From Actinomycetota bacterium (lineage in GTDB: Bacteria > Actinomycetota > Thermoleophilia > Gaiellales > Gaiellaceae): a stretch of DNA of 64,000 bases. A program made the translations under genes and the position numbers. Positions 8,327 through 18,100 of the stretch are shown here, piece by piece. Where the stretch lies: assembly GCA_003132665.1 (NCBI GenBank), contig PKYN01000009.1, positions 265,714 through 329,713 of the forward strand, read 5' to 3'. Position 1 is the stretch's first letter. Each line of letters begins with the position of its first letter. Below the pieces are notes generated by a model. The model ran no database searches. It was not told the DNA's origin and saw only the letters and a program-made list of their open reading frames with translations.

Positions 8327-8995
8327 ATGGCTTTGACGCCCGTAGAGATAAGGCACATCCGCCTCCGCAAGGCGTTTTTCGGTTACCAGATCAGGCAAAC
8401 CGACGAGCTGCTCTCAGACATAGTCGACAGCTTCGAGGACGTCTGGCGGGATCGCGCCGACCTGGCCGACAAGATCGAGCAGCTGGGAGGTGAGCTGGTT
8501 CGCTATCGCGAGCTCGAGCAGCTCCTGCGCACGACGCTGATCTCGGCCGAGCGAGCCTCGCAGCAGATGACCGACCAGGCGCGACGCGAGACCGAGTCGG
8601 TGTTGAGCGAGGCCCACGCTGAGGCGCGGGAGATCTTACGTGACGCCACTAACGAGCGCGAGCGTCTGAACGCCGAGATCACCCGCATCAGGGCGCAGCT
8701 TGCCGCCGTGCTGACAACGATCGGCGGCGAGGCGCCCGGCAGCGAATCCAGCTCGAAGGAGTCGACGCTGGAGACACCGCCGCCGGCCGCGGCTCCCGTT
8801 CAAGCGACTCCGGCTCCGCCGCAGGCGGCGCCTCCCGTTCCACCTGCTCAGTCCGCGGCTCCCGCGCCTCCGCCGGCTCCGACGGCCCAGCCGCCGGTAC
8901 CGCGCCCGGCAGCGAAGCCGGCCGAGCCCAGCGGCGGCGGACAGGCGATGGCCGCGGTCGTCGCGGATGAAATTGGTTGGCCCGTCCCGAGGTAG
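8327..8995 (+). CDS. divIVA: DivIVA/Wag31 domain protein with Pro/Ala-rich tail
   Basis: 222 residues. DivIVA proteins bind curved membrane at poles and septa and recruit wall-synthesis enzymes. The N-terminal membrane-binding block is LTPVEIRHIRLRKAFFGYQ, followed by a long coiled coil (about 25-125) rich in Glu, Arg and Ala. Residues after about 140 form a low-complexity Pro/Ala segment unlike the compact tail of Wag31, probably disordered. A strong ribosome site, AAGGAGG at 8313-8319, lies 7 bases before the ATG. It is the last gene of the sepF cluster and converges on an HD-GYP gene. Confidence 0.93.
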   Translation: MALTPVEIRHIRLRKAFFGYQIRQTDELLSDIVDSFEDVWRDRADLADKIEQLGGELVRYRELEQLLRTTLISAERASQQMTDQARRETESVLSEAHAEAREILRDATNERERLNAEITRIRAQLAAVLTTIGGEAPGSESSSKESTLETPPPAAAPVQATPAPPQAAPPVPPAQSAAPAPPPAPTAQPPVPRPAAKPAEPSGGGQAMAAVVADEIGWPVPR

Positions 8996-9015
8996 GGCGC
9001 GGCCGCGCTAGGCCT

Positions 9016-10275
9016 CTAGGCCTCGGCGAGACCGAAAGCGCCGGTCTCACCGGCGACGTACAGCTGTGGAACGCGGCTCTCGCCATCGGCGGCGTCAAGT
9101 TGCGCATCTAGCGGAGCGAAACCGTCCGGATCGCGCTCCATGGCGCTGAGCAGAGCGTCTACTACATCCGGCCGGAACTGCGTCCCGCTGCATCTTATGA
9201 CCTCTTCGCGCGCCTCTGCAACGCTGAGCATCGCCTTGTACGGGCGGTTCGTCGTCATCGCGTCCCAGGAGTCGGCCACGCCGACGATCGAGGCCTCGAT
9301 CGGAATCGTCTCGCCCTCGAGGCCGGCCGGGTAGCCGGCGCCGCTCCAGTGCTCGTGGTGGTGGCGGATGATCGAGATCACGGGGCGAAGCGGCCCGAAG
9401 CGATCGACAATGCGAGCTCCATCGTTGCAATGGCGCTTGATCACCTCGAACTCCTGGCGAGTGAGGCGCGCCGGCTTGAGCAGAATGGCATCGGGAACGG
9501 CCAGCTTGCCGATGTCGTGAAATAGCGCGCCGAGCCGAAGCAGCTCGAGTCGCGCCGGATCGAATTGCAGCTCGCGACCGATGCGCACCGCGATCTCTTC
9601 GACACGCTGGGAATGGCCGGCCGTCGAGGGGTCCTTGGCGTCGACGGCGGCGTTCAGGCTCTCGATCGCCTCGAACGAGCTTCGCTCCAAGCGCCGGTAG
9701 GCGTCGAGCAGCGCCTCGGACTGCTGCTCGAGCACTCGCCTGCGCCCCCGCAATACTCGAGAAGCGTTGCGCACGAGCAGCGTCAGCACCGCGAACAGGG
9801 CGAGAAAGACGAGCGCCACCGAGAGCCAGATGTAGCGCACGTGCGAGCTTGCGCGTGAGCTTGCGGCGATCGGGCGGGAGAGAACGAGCAGCTGTCCTTG
9901 CAGGCCGTTGGAGGCGCGTAGCGACTTCCGGTAGACGACCTGATCGCTGCCGGGAGCTAGCGAGGACTTCCCTTCGCCGCGAACGAACTCGACCCGGGCG
10001 ACGTTGGGATTGTGCAGCAGTTGACTAGTGATCGTCGCCGCCGCGGCCGGCTTTGTGAGCAGATCGCCGACCCGGCCGGAGGCCAGCACGACGCTCGTGG
10101 CATGACTCAGATCGTCACGGACGTCCGAGCTGGCTTGCCTGCGCACGACGGTGCTCAGGAGAAGCGAGAGCGCGATCGCGGAGGCAACCAGTACGACTCC
10201 GCTCAGAAGCAGGAATAGGTGCATCGACGCGATCGAGCGATCGCGCATGCGGAAGCGTGTGCTTGAGGTCGCCAT
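9016..10275 (-). CDS. membrane-anchored HD-GYP cyclic di-GMP phosphodiesterase
   Basis: 419 residues. The first membrane segment (about 20-42) and a second (about 150-170) bracket an extracytoplasmic sensor of about 105 residues. The HD-GYP domain follows from about 205 to 390. Its motifs are complete: HDIGKLAVPD, IRHHHEHWSGAGYPAGLEGE and VADSWDAMTTNRPY. The family hydrolyses c-di-GMP to pGpG or GMP using a di-iron or tri-iron site. The GYP triad is present, so activity is expected. It converges on divIVA and is divergent from rnz. Confidence 0.93.
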   Translation of the reverse strand: MATSSTRFRMRDRSIASMHLFLLLSGVVLVASAIALSLLLSTVVRRQASSDVRDDLSHATSVVLASGRVGDLLTKPAAAATITSQLLHNPNVARVEFVRGEGKSSLAPGSDQVVYRKSLRASNGLQGQLLVLSRPIAASSRASSHVRYIWLSVALVFLALFAVLTLLVRNASRVLRGRRRVLEQQSEALLDAYRRLERSSFEAIESLNAAVDAKDPSTAGHSQRVEEIAVRIGRELQFDPARLELLRLGALFHDIGKLAVPDAILLKPARLTRQEFEVIKRHCNDGARIVDRFGPLRPVISIIRHHHEHWSGAGYPAGLEGETIPIEASIVGVADSWDAMTTNRPYKAMLSVAEAREEVIRCSGTQFRPDVVDALLSAMERDPDGFAPLDAQLDAADGESRVPQLYVAGETGAFGLAEA

Positions 10276-10440
10276 GCTGCCCTGAAGGTGAAGCCGCAGT
10301 TTCTTGCCAAAAAGGCGCTATAGGCTAAGCAATCGAGCGGTCCGCGTCCAGCGGGAACCGTCCACGACGGCGGACGTTGACCGAGGTACGCCTCGGCTGC
10401 GAGCGTGCAGGCCTATCGAAATGGGCTCTAAGATCCGGCC

Positions 10441-11457
10441 ATGGATCTCGACGTCGTCTTCCTCGGCACCGCGGGCTCGATGCCCACCGCCAGGCGTTCC
10501 CCGACCGCGCTTGTGGTGCGCCGCGGCGGCGAGCGCTTGCTCTTCGATTGCGGTGAGGGCAGCCAGCGCCAGTTCCTGCGCTCGACGCTCGGGCTGGTCG
10601 ATCTGAGCGAGATCTTCCTGACGCACTATCACGCCGACCACTACCTGGGCCTGCCGGGAATGCTCAAGACGTTTTCGCTGCGCGGGCGCGAGTTGCCGCT
10701 CACGGTTTTCGGGCCGCCGGGCCTGAACGACCTGTTCGCCAGCCTGCGCAGGATCTTCGGTCGCCTGACCTTTGCTCTCGATCTGGTGGAGTTGCAACCT
10801 GCAGCAGCACTCGAGCGAGACGGCTATCAGCTCGAGACTTTCGCCGTAGAGCACGGCGTCTCTTCGCTCGGCTATGCGCTCGTGGAGCTGCCCAGGCCCG
10901 GTCGTTTCGATGTTCAGACTGCCGATCGGTTGGGCGTTCCGCCCGGGCCCGAGCGCGGCGCCCTACAGCGGGGCGAGGCGATCTTGCTCGCGGACGGGAA
11001 CGAAGTTCGACCCGAGCAGGTGCTGGGGCCGGCTCGGCCCGGGCGCAAGCTGGTGATCTCGGGAGATTCCGCGCCCTCCCGCAGCGTGGTCGAGGCGGCG
11101 TGCGATGCCGACCTGCTCATCCACGAAGCCACTTTCTGCGAGGACGAGAGTGAACGCGCCGAGGAAACCCGCCACTCGACGGCCGCGCAGGCGGCGCAGG
11201 TAGCGCTTGCCGCTCGCGTCAAGATGCTCGCGCTTACCCACATCTCGACACGCTACTTCGGGCCCGAGGTGCTGCGCGAAGCTCGCGAGCTCTTCGCGGC
11301 AACGGTCGCGCCGAGGGACTTCGATATCATCGAGTTGCCCTTCCAGGAACGAGGCGAGCCTCGATTGATCAAGGGTGGAGCGCGTCCCGAGAAGGGGAGC
11401 GAAACTGGGGCCGAGCCGGCCGTTCGCGCTGCCGGAGTTGAGGAGAAGAGCGAATGA
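10441..11457 (+). CDS. rnz: ribonuclease Z
   Basis: 338 residues, within the range for bacterial RNase Z. It matures tRNA 3' ends by cutting after the discriminator base. The metallo-beta-lactamase motifs are clear: FLGTAGSMPTARRSPTALVV, FDCGEGSQRQ, the zinc motif THYHADHYLGLPG, ISGDSAPS, LLIHEATF and ALTHISTRY. Because the three tRNA genes in this window do not encode CCA, an RNase Z route fits. A TAAGAT hexamer at 10429-10434 lies 6 bases before the ATG, so the transcript is probably leaderless. The next gene overlaps by 4 bases (ATGA). Confidence 0.96.
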   Translation: MDLDVVFLGTAGSMPTARRSPTALVVRRGGERLLFDCGEGSQRQFLRSTLGLVDLSEIFLTHYHADHYLGLPGMLKTFSLRGRELPLTVFGPPGLNDLFASLRRIFGRLTFALDLVELQPAAALERDGYQLETFAVEHGVSSLGYALVELPRPGRFDVQTADRLGVPPGPERGALQRGEAILLADGNEVRPEQVLGPARPGRKLVISGDSAPSRSVVEAACDADLLIHEATFCEDESERAEETRHSTAAQAAQVALAARVKMLALTHISTRYFGPEVLREARELFAATVAPRDFDIIELPFQERGEPRLIKGGARPEKGSETGAEPAVRAAGVEEKSE

Positions 11458-11687
11458 CTAGATTGGTTCAGGTGGCCGTTGCCGCAAATACGGCCGAGGC
11501 GGAGGAGATCGAGTCGATCCTGCAGGCGGCCGGTATCGAATACGAGTTCGAGTGTGCAGTTGAGACCGATCCCAGCACCAACGAGGACGCCCCGCAAAAG
11601 GTGCTGGTGCCCGAGGGTCGGATGGAAGACGCGCTCGAGGCAATCGAGGCGATGAGCGAGCCCGACGACCTGGTCTCGGACGCCTGA
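11454..11687 (+). CDS. DUF2007-type small protein
   Basis: 77 residues. It has the ferredoxin-like pattern of DUF2007 proteins ('putative signal transducing protein'): VQVAVAANTAEAEEIESILQ, AAGIEYEFEC, then KVLVPEGRMEDALEAIEAM. The family is often found as a small domain next to RNA or protein turnover genes; its role is not established. The ATG overlaps the rnz stop by 4 bases, so translation is probably coupled to rnz. Confidence 0.75.
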   Translation: MTRLVQVAVAANTAEAEEIESILQAAGIEYEFECAVETDPSTNEDAPQKVLVPEGRMEDALEAIEAMSEPDDLVSDA

Positions 11688-11734
11688 AGCCGGACTTCTG
11701 CTCCATGGGCGGCAAGCGCCGCTAGCATCGGAGC

Positions 11735-12661
11735 ATGCGCTGGAACCTAGGCGTCGCGGCCCTCGCCAGTTCCTGGGGCTTCATCTGGATCATCGCCGAC
11801 CACCTCAGCCTCGGCGCGATCTCGCTCGTCTTCTGGCGCATTGGGCTGGGCGCGCTGGCTCTCGGGATCGGCGCAGTGGCAAGCGGAAGACGCGATCTGC
11901 TCCGCCTGGGCAAGACGGGACGCTGGACGCTGCTGCTCGGGCCCGGGCTGGCGCTGATCTGGTTCTGCAACTTCGAGACGATGAAGCTCTCCTCGGTTGC
12001 GGTAGGCGTTCTCACCGCCTACACCTCGCCGATCTTCCTGGCGCTCTTGGCGCCGCTCTTCCTGCCCGAGCGGCTTAGCCGCGCCGTCTTGATCTTTCTG
12101 CCGATCGCCCTCGGTGGTATCACCCTGATCGCTTTCGGCAACGAAGGCGGCGCTCATGTCAGACCGCTCGCGATAGTGGTCGGCGTCGGGGGCGCCGTGG
12201 TGCTGGCGTTTCTCGTGATCATCCAGAAGCACATCGTGCGGGAGGTCAACCCGATCGGGCTCTCGTTCTGGATCGACGTGTTTGCTCTGGTCGCGCTCGC
12301 GGCGGTGCTTCCCTTCGCCGGTCGCGTGCTTCCGAGTGCGAGTGAGTTCGGGTTCTTGGCGATACTGGGCGTGATCTTCACGGCCGTCTCCGGCCTGATC
12401 TGGCTGACCCTCCTGCGCCACGTGACGGCGCAGGCGATGGGCTTTCTCTCCTACCTGGAGCCCGTCTCGGCTTCGCTGCTGGCCTGGTTGATACTGGGGC
12501 AGAAGCTCGGGCTCGCGGTCGCCGCCGGAGGAGCGCTGGTGCTCGCCGCAGGACTGATCGTGATCCTGGCCGAGCCGGCGGAGAGCGCAGTCGGCGAGGT
12601 GGCCGGGCTGCCTCAGGGTGGCGATCAAGCGCCCACGCTGGTCGGTGCGATCGACGACTAG
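11735..12661 (+). CDS. EamA/DMT superfamily permease
   Basis: 308 residues with ten hydrophobic segments arranged as two EamA repeats. The first runs about 1-140, with [13 protein letters not shown] and [15 protein letters not shown]; the second about 150-285, with [34 protein letters not shown], which is the family end-of-repeat block. DMT permeases export or exchange amino acids and other metabolites; the substrate is not predictable. TAGCAT at 11723-11728 lies 6 bases before the ATG, again a leaderless pattern. Confidence 0.88.
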   Translation: MRWNLGVAALASSWGFIWIIADHLSLGAISLVFWRIGLGALALGIGAVASGRRDLLRLGKTGRWTLLLGPGLALIWFCNFETMKLSSVAVGVLTAYTSPIFLALLAPLFLPERLSRAVLIFLPIALGGITLIAFGNEGGAHVRPLAIVVGVGGAVVLAFLVIIQKHIVREVNPIGLSFWIDVFALVALAAVLPFAGRVLPSASEFGFLAILGVIFTAVSGLIWLTLLRHVTAQAMGFLSYLEPVSASLLAWLILGQKLGLAVAAGGALVLAAGLIVILAEPAESAVGEVAGLPQGGDQAPTLVGAIDD

Positions 12662-12675
12662 CTATCGTTTCCGCC

Positions 12676-13134
12676 ATGTCAAAAGCAACCATGAACACAT
12701 CAGAGGGCGCCATCGAGATCGAGTTCTTCGATGCCGACGCGCCGAAGACCGTCGCGAACTTCCAAAAGCTCGCAAAAGACGGGTTTTACGACGGGCTCAC
12801 CTTCCACCGCGTGATCAAGGAATTCATGATCCAGGGGGGCTGCCCGAACGGCACCGGCACGGGTGGCCCTGGCTATACGTTTGAGGACGAGTTCAACCAG
12901 CACAAGATCGTCCGCGGAGCATTGGCGATGGCCAACGCCGGCCCGAGCACCAACGGCTCGCAGTTCTTCATCGTCACGATTCCCGCCGCGGCGTGGCTGG
13001 ACGGCAAGCACACCGTGTTCGGTGAGGTCAGCTCCGGAATGGACACGGTCGACAAGATCGAGGGCGCCGCGACGGATGGTCGCGATGCGCCGCTCGAGCC
13101 GATCTTGATCGAGAGCATCTCGATCAGCGAGTAA
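12676..13134 (+). CDS. cyclophilin-type peptidyl-prolyl cis-trans isomerase
   Basis: 152 residues, a minimal cytoplasmic cyclophilin with no signal peptide. Active-site blocks are present in order: [22 protein letters not shown] (Arg, Phe and Gln of the catalytic cleft), [19 protein letters not shown] and [12 protein letters not shown]. It accelerates proline isomerisation in folding proteins. TATCGT at 12663-12668 stands 7 bases upstream of the ATG. Its start lies 14 bases after the EamA stop. The tRNA-Gly gene follows 99 bases downstream. Confidence 0.95.
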   Translation: MSKATMNTSEGAIEIEFFDADAPKTVANFQKLAKDGFYDGLTFHRVIKEFMIQGGCPNGTGTGGPGYTFEDEFNQHKIVRGALAMANAGPSTNGSQFFIVTIPAAAWLDGKHTVFGEVSSGMDTVDKIEGAATDGRDAPLEPILIESISISE

Positions 13135-13233
13135 CAGCGCCCGGCATAGGGGAGTTCGCGGCGAGACTCGGTAAGATGCTGTCTGATAGCTGATAGAGCC
13201 GCGGTCGAGTTGTACGGCTCCGTCAGAGCTTGC

Positions 13234-13306
13234 GCGGACGTAGCTCAGCTGGCAGAGCATCGGCTTCCCAAGCCGGAGGTCGCGGGTTCGATCCCCGTCG
13301 TCCGCT
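13234..13306 (+). tRNA. tRNA-Gly (anticodon CCC)
   Basis: A full cloverleaf can be folded. The acceptor stem is GCGGACG at 13234-13240 with CGTCCGC at 13299-13305, and the discriminator is T at 13306. The anticodon loop is TTCCCAA at 13265-13271, giving CCC. The T arm carries GGGTTCGATCCCC. The 3' CCA is not encoded. It reads GGG codons. Confidence 0.96.
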
Positions 13307-13311
13307 AAAAG

Positions 13312-13336
13312 AAAAGCCCCGCAAGTCGGGGCTTTT
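13312..13336 (+). terminator. intrinsic terminator after tRNA-Gly
   Basis: A 9-bp stem, AAAAGCCCC with GGGGCTTTT, has a 7-base loop. It starts 5 bases after the tRNA and ends in four T. The A-rich 5' arm makes it potentially bidirectional. Confidence 0.85.
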
Positions 13337-13706
13337 CGCGTTAGAAGCAGGGCCGCCGGAATTGCGCGGACACGTTTCAGGACGGCTCGCCGATCGTGAC
13401 GCGGCGCTTTGGCCCGGCGCTATTCGCTTGACTCGCTTTAAATCGCTGCGGGCGATGCGACGTTCTCCGGCGCCGCCGCGGATGTGAATAACGGGTGCCG
13501 GAGAGCCGCTCGACCGAAACGGATTAGCAAGACTCGTGCGAGCGCGACTTAATAGCGTGTCCGCTATAGAGGGCCGGCCGCGACCGAGAAACCCCGGAAA
13601 ATGCGACTTAATCGTGGGATTTGGGCGATGCGTAGCGGCTAGCGCGAGAGCTAGAATCCTGAAAGGAACCTTAATTTACGTCGGGGGAGTCCTGGGGGAG
13701 TCCTCT
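13337..13706 (+). other. 370-base non-coding stretch ahead of the zinc-ribbon gene
   Basis: No convincing gene is seen. The decamer GCGACTTAAT occurs twice, at 13544-13553 and 13603-13612, suggesting a binding site for an unknown factor. TAGAAT at 13651-13656 could be a -10 hexamer. Just before the ATG at 13707 the 11-mer GGGGGAGTCCT is repeated exactly in tandem (13683-13693 and 13694-13704), which duplicates the GGGGGAG ribosome-site region. Confidence 0.4.
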
Positions 13707-13934
13707 ATGCCGCTGGTGGACACCGCATCTGATTACAAGGTCGACTACATCTGTGCCGGGTGTGGCTACGGCGTTGCCCTTGCCGCTCCGCCCCCTGTTT
13801 GTCCTATGTGCCAAGGCAGCGAATGGGACCGGCCGCCCTGGCGCCCGTTCACTTCGCTCGATGAGTTCCGGGCCCGCTTCGAGCCGGCGGAGGAGACTGA
13901 GTCCTTCGCTCCGCGGGCCGCGCTGAGCGTCTAG
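13707..13934 (+). CDS. rubredoxin-like zinc-ribbon protein
   Basis: 75 residues from the ATG at 13707; the open frame extends further upstream, but the added residues are Arg-rich and not protein-like. The core is DYICAGCGYGVALAAPPPVCPMCQGSEW, two C-x2-C knuckles about 17 residues apart as in rubredoxin-type zinc ribbons, followed by an acidic tail. It probably binds Zn or Fe; partners are unknown. Its last codons and the 3' flank (13904-13979) are repeated at 15063-15138, where an FAPRAALSI-stop remnant can still be read. Confidence 0.72.
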   Translation: MPLVDTASDYKVDYICAGCGYGVALAAPPPVCPMCQGSEWDRPPWRPFTSLDEFRARFEPAEETESFAPRAALSV

Positions 13935-13979
13935 GACAGCTCTCCGGGAAAGCCGAGACTGCGTATTTGGCGACGCGGC
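13904..13979 (+). repeat. direct repeat copy 1 (3' end of zinc-ribbon gene)
   Basis: 76 bases match 15063-15138 at 71 positions in the same orientation, without gaps. Copy 1 is inside the intact gene and spans its stop codon. The pair flanks the alpha/beta hydrolase gene and about 1.1 kb in all. Confidence 0.93.
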
Positions 13980-14170
13980 GGCGCATAGGGGGGCTAACCG
14001 AGCACCATCGTATTGCGGACGCTTCGTCGAGCTGTTGGGCGGGCATCCCTGGACGCAGCCGACACTCAGATCACGACCAGTCACCCATTGGGGATGGTGA
14101 CAGCACCGTTACTCTGTACCCCGTCTAGGCTCAGCGCGCTGGCAGCAGGTCGCAAAGGACTGGAGAACAG

Positions 14171-15010
14171 GTGAAGCACGTCAAGGTCGGGCCCGAGGGC
14201 GCCCGTGTCGGTTACGTCGAGCTCGACGGCGTCGGCCCGGCGCTGGTGTTCCTGCACGGCCTGGGGGCGTGCTCGCCGATCTACTTCACCCGCACCGCCG
14301 TCGACCCGGCGCTGGCCGGGCGACGCGTCCTCATGATCGACTTCCTCGGGTTCGGCATCAGCGACAGACCCACCGGCTTCGGCTACACGGTCGAGGACCA
14401 CGCCGACTCCATCGCCCGCGCCCTCGACACGCTCGGGCTCAGCGGCGTCGATCTAGTCGCGCACAGCATGGGTGGTGCAATCGCTCTGGTGCTCGCCGAC
14501 CGCCGCCCGGACCTCATCGGCCGGCTGGTCCTGGCCGAACCGAACTTGGGCCCGTCGCCCCGGCCCCGGATCGAACCGTTCACCGAGGCGGACTTCGTCG
14601 CAAGCGGCTTCCAGCAGGCCCTGGCCGCTGTGGGCCCGCAGTGGGCCGCCACCATGCGGTTGGCCGACCCCGTTGCGCTCTACCGCTCCGAACGGGCGCT
14701 CGGGCGCGGCACGACACCCATGATGGGCGAGCTTCTGCTGAACCTCACGGTGCCGTGCGCACTCGTGGAGGGCGAGCGCACCGCCGAACTCGCCGATGAC
14801 CCATCCCTCCGCGCCGCGGGCCTACCGGTCCTCGTCGTCGCCGACGCCGGGCACACCATGATGCTCGACAACCCCACCGGCTTCGCCCGGGCCATCGCCC
14901 AAGCCCTCACCGACCTGGGTCGGCTCCGCCCCCTCGGCGGGGTGAAGCCAACGGGCCGGTCCGCTAACGATCGTTTGCGGCTGCGCCTGAGGCGCGCTGC
15001 CGCGTCGTAA
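14171..15010 (+). CDS. alpha/beta hydrolase, probably acquired
   Basis: 279 residues from a GTG. Alpha/beta-hydrolase landmarks are VFLHGLG (oxyanion region), DFLGFGISDRP, the nucleophile elbow VAHSMGGAI with Ser in G-x-S-x-G-like HSMGG, an acidic residue after VEGERT, and the catalytic His in DAGHTMMLDNP. The natural substrate cannot be told. The gene stands between two copies of a 76-base direct repeat made from the end of the preceding gene. It uses GAC, GCC and CTC codons more heavily than its neighbours. Both points suggest insertion of a foreign segment; no transposase is seen. Confidence 0.85.
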   Translation: MKHVKVGPEGARVGYVELDGVGPALVFLHGLGACSPIYFTRTAVDPALAGRRVLMIDFLGFGISDRPTGFGYTVEDHADSIARALDTLGLSGVDLVAHSMGGAIALVLADRRPDLIGRLVLAEPNLGPSPRPRIEPFTEADFVASGFQQALAAVGPQWAATMRLADPVALYRSERALGRGTTPMMGELLLNLTVPCALVEGERTAELADDPSLRAAGLPVLVVADAGHTMMLDNPTGFARAIAQALTDLGRLRPLGGVKPTGRSANDRLRLRLRRAAAS

Positions 15011-15062
15011 CTGTCTACTCCTGCCCTGCGCTTGCCGGAACGCTTAGAACGGCAGAGAGGCT

Positions 15063-15138
15063 CTTCGCTCCGCGGGCCGCGTTGAGCATCTAGGACAGTT
15101 CTCCGGGAAAGCCGAGACTGCGTATTTTGCGCCGCGGC
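15063..15138 (+). repeat. direct repeat copy 2 (remnant of zinc-ribbon gene end)
   Basis: Five mismatches to 13904-13979. In the matching frame it still encodes LFAPRAALSI and a TAG stop, so it is the tail of the zinc-ribbon gene cut off from its body. It lies between the hydrolase and the convergent GH65 gene. Confidence 0.93.
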
Positions 15139-15184
15139 TTTCGGCTAGACGCAACGAGGAGCTCGGTAGGTGCGCGTCTAGGAC

Positions 15185-18100
15185 CTAGGCGGCGGCTGGA
15201 GCCGGAGCTCCATCGTGCTTCAACTCGATGCCTTCCGGCCCAGCTTCGACGAGCGAGCCGCTCGCTCCGGCCGCGATCCGCACCGGCCCATCGGCCCAGA
15301 CCAGCGTTCGCTCGTGCTCGGCCCGAACGCGCACCCGCACGCCACGGAAGCGCACCGTCAGCTCGAGCGCTTTCCAGTTCCCCGGAACATGCGGATCGAC
15401 CGTGAGTACGTCGCCGCGCGGGCGCAACCCGCAGAAACCGTAGACGAGCGCCTGCCACATGCCGCCCATCGTCGCCGTGTGCAAGCCGCAGTGGCTGGTG
15501 TGATTCCGGTCCTCGAGATCGAAGTTCGCGGCCATGCGAAGGTACTCCTCGGCCTCCTCGAGCTGGCCGTTTCGGGCCATCAGTAGCGAGTAGGCGGCCG
15601 GAGAGAGCGAGCTGCCGTGCGAAGTGCGCGGCTCGTAGTAGTCGAGGTTCGGTGCGAGCGAGTTCTCGGCAACCTCATCGGGAACGAGGTGATGGAGTAA
15701 GACGACGTCAGCCTGCTTGACGACCTGTGAGTTGCGAAGCCGCGCCACCGGGAGCATCGACTCGCCGGCGAAGGGACGCTTGCCCAGCTCGGCGGCGATG
15801 ATCGGCTCGAGCTTGTTGAAGCCCGCGAACTCCTCGTAGATTCCGGTCTCGGGGTTGTAGCCGTCGGTCAGGCGACCGGCGAGGTTGAGCCAGCGCTCGA
15901 TCTCGCGCTCCTCGACGCCGGCGCGGGGCCTTTCTCGCAGCGAGCGCGCGGCGCGGCGCATCGTCCAGCGAGCCATCACGTTCGTGAAGCTGGAGTCGTC
16001 CACCGGCTCGTGGTACTCGTCGGGCCCGATTACGGTGTAGATGTGCCCGGCTCCACTCGAGTCGGTGCGGATTCGGGAGGCCCAGTAGCGGGCGGCCTCG
16101 ACGAAGATCGTCTGCGCGTCGCCGGCGAAGGCCTCGTCGCCCGACCAGGCCAGGTAGCAGTCGGCAGCCCAGGCTACGTCGGCGGTGATGTGCTCCTCGA
16201 TGCGGCCGGTGCGGACGGCGATGATCTCTCCGTTGGGTAGACGGCCGGAACGCGGCGTGACGTCGAGCCCGGAGCGAGTCGACTCCCAGGGGAAGCGCGC
16301 TCCGGCGCGCCCGCTGGCCTGGGCCGCAGCCCGCGCCGGCTCGAGCCGGTTGAGCCGGTAGCGAAGGATCGCGCGCGCCGAGGCCGGGTGAGTGGCCGCG
16401 AAGAACGGGAGCGAAAAGACATCGGTGTCCCAGAAGATGTGACCGCGGTATCTGGAGCCCGAGAGCGCGCCGGCTCCGACGGCCGCTTCGCCGCTGTCGG
16501 CGGCGGCCGCGATCAACTGGAAGAGCGAATAGCGCACGGCGAGCTGCAGCTCGGGATCGCCTTCGATAACGATGTCAGCATCGAGCCAGCGCTCGCCCCA
16601 GCGTGCGCGGTGCTCGGCATAGAGACGCTCGAGTCCGGCCTGGTTGGCCGCCTGGAGCGACGTCAGTGATTCCAGCTCACCGCCGCCATAGGAGACGACG
16701 CGCTCGAGCAGGCTCTTCTCGCGTTTCTCGCTGGCCGCCGCGACGACGCGCTCGACGTTGACCGACTCGGCGATCGTTACATCGCCCATGCGGTGGAAGC
16801 TCGTCTCGGTTCCTGCTTGCACAGGGGCGGCGAGCGGAGTGGGGGAGGAAAGCATCTTCTCGGACCCCCGCGCGCGTAGGCCGGTGATTCCCGGGCGGGC
16901 GAGCGACTGGAAGAGAAGCGCGCTCAACCGCGAGCCGTCGTCACGCACGAGCTCGTGCCGGAGCGTTCCGGTGCGAAGGTCGAGGATGCGGCGAACGCGC
17001 TCGGCCGCGGCGCCTTCGATCCTGTTCCAGATCGGCGCCGCCAGCAACTCCTCCTCGGAGCCTCGTCCCGCGTAGCGCCCGCCGGCGAGCACAGCCGGCC
17101 CGTTGGCCGATCCCGTGAGCAGCGTGCCGCGCGTACCGATGCGGCCGTCCGCCAGCGAGAGCACCGTCTCGCGCACGGTCTCCTCGCTTCCGCCCTGCTC
17201 GTCGATGACGACCTGCCAGCCCGCCTCCTCGACGGGAAGGGGCAGCTCGCCCTCGCGGCGACGGCGGAGCTGGTCGGTGAGGATGTCGGCGAACAGCTCA
17301 GGTCCGCCACCGAGATCGAGCACGCCCTGCGGGGTTCCCTCCGGCTCCGGCCCGACCGAGAAGCAGACAGCCCCGGCCGCCTCCGGCACGAGCATCAGGG
17401 AGTCGGAGCCTGGAACGTTGCCGAGCGGGCCGAACTCGTCGCCGCCGATCAGAACCTGCTCGGGCCTGACACCGCGGCGAGAGAGCCACGAGATCGCGTA
17501 ACGGGCCGAATCGGTCTTGTCGGTGAGGCCGATCTCGGCGTACTTGGCGTCGGAGGTGACGCGCGGATCCGGAAGCCCAACCTCCAGCCCGCAGGCGTGC
17601 ACCAGTTCGACGGCCTCGGGCAGCCCGGAGATTCCCGCATCGGTGAGCCGCGCCTCGACTGCCGCGAGCAGCTTGGGCAGCTCGGCCTTAGGAGGATCGG
17701 CCCATTCCGGAAGCGGGATCAGATCGATCTTGCGCCGGTTGAGGCGGTCGGAGATGATCGACACCGTGAGCCCCTTCGCGCCCAGTCGCTCGCGGGCGAG
17801 CGCGGCGGCTCGATCGAGCATCTCGTCCTCCTCGGCACTGGCTACGCGGCGCTCGAGCGGGACGGGGCCGACCGAGGTCAGCTCGTACACCTCCGAGCCG
17901 CGGTTGCAACCCACGATGATTCTCCCCGGGCCGTTCGGACGCAGCTGGAGCTGCCCGTCCACGTTGCCGATGTGCGTGCCGGTGATGACCGCCAGGTCGA
18001 AGCCGGCCTCGACGAGCGCGGCGAAAAGCTCGCGCAGCTCGCTTGCGTCGGCCTTGCGGTCGGTGACCGCCGTACCGTCCCAGTCGAACGCCGCCGCCTC

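Noticed and set aside
13904-15138. Insertion sequence
   Set aside because: There is no transposase and no terminal inverted repeat; only the direct repeat and hydrolase are present.
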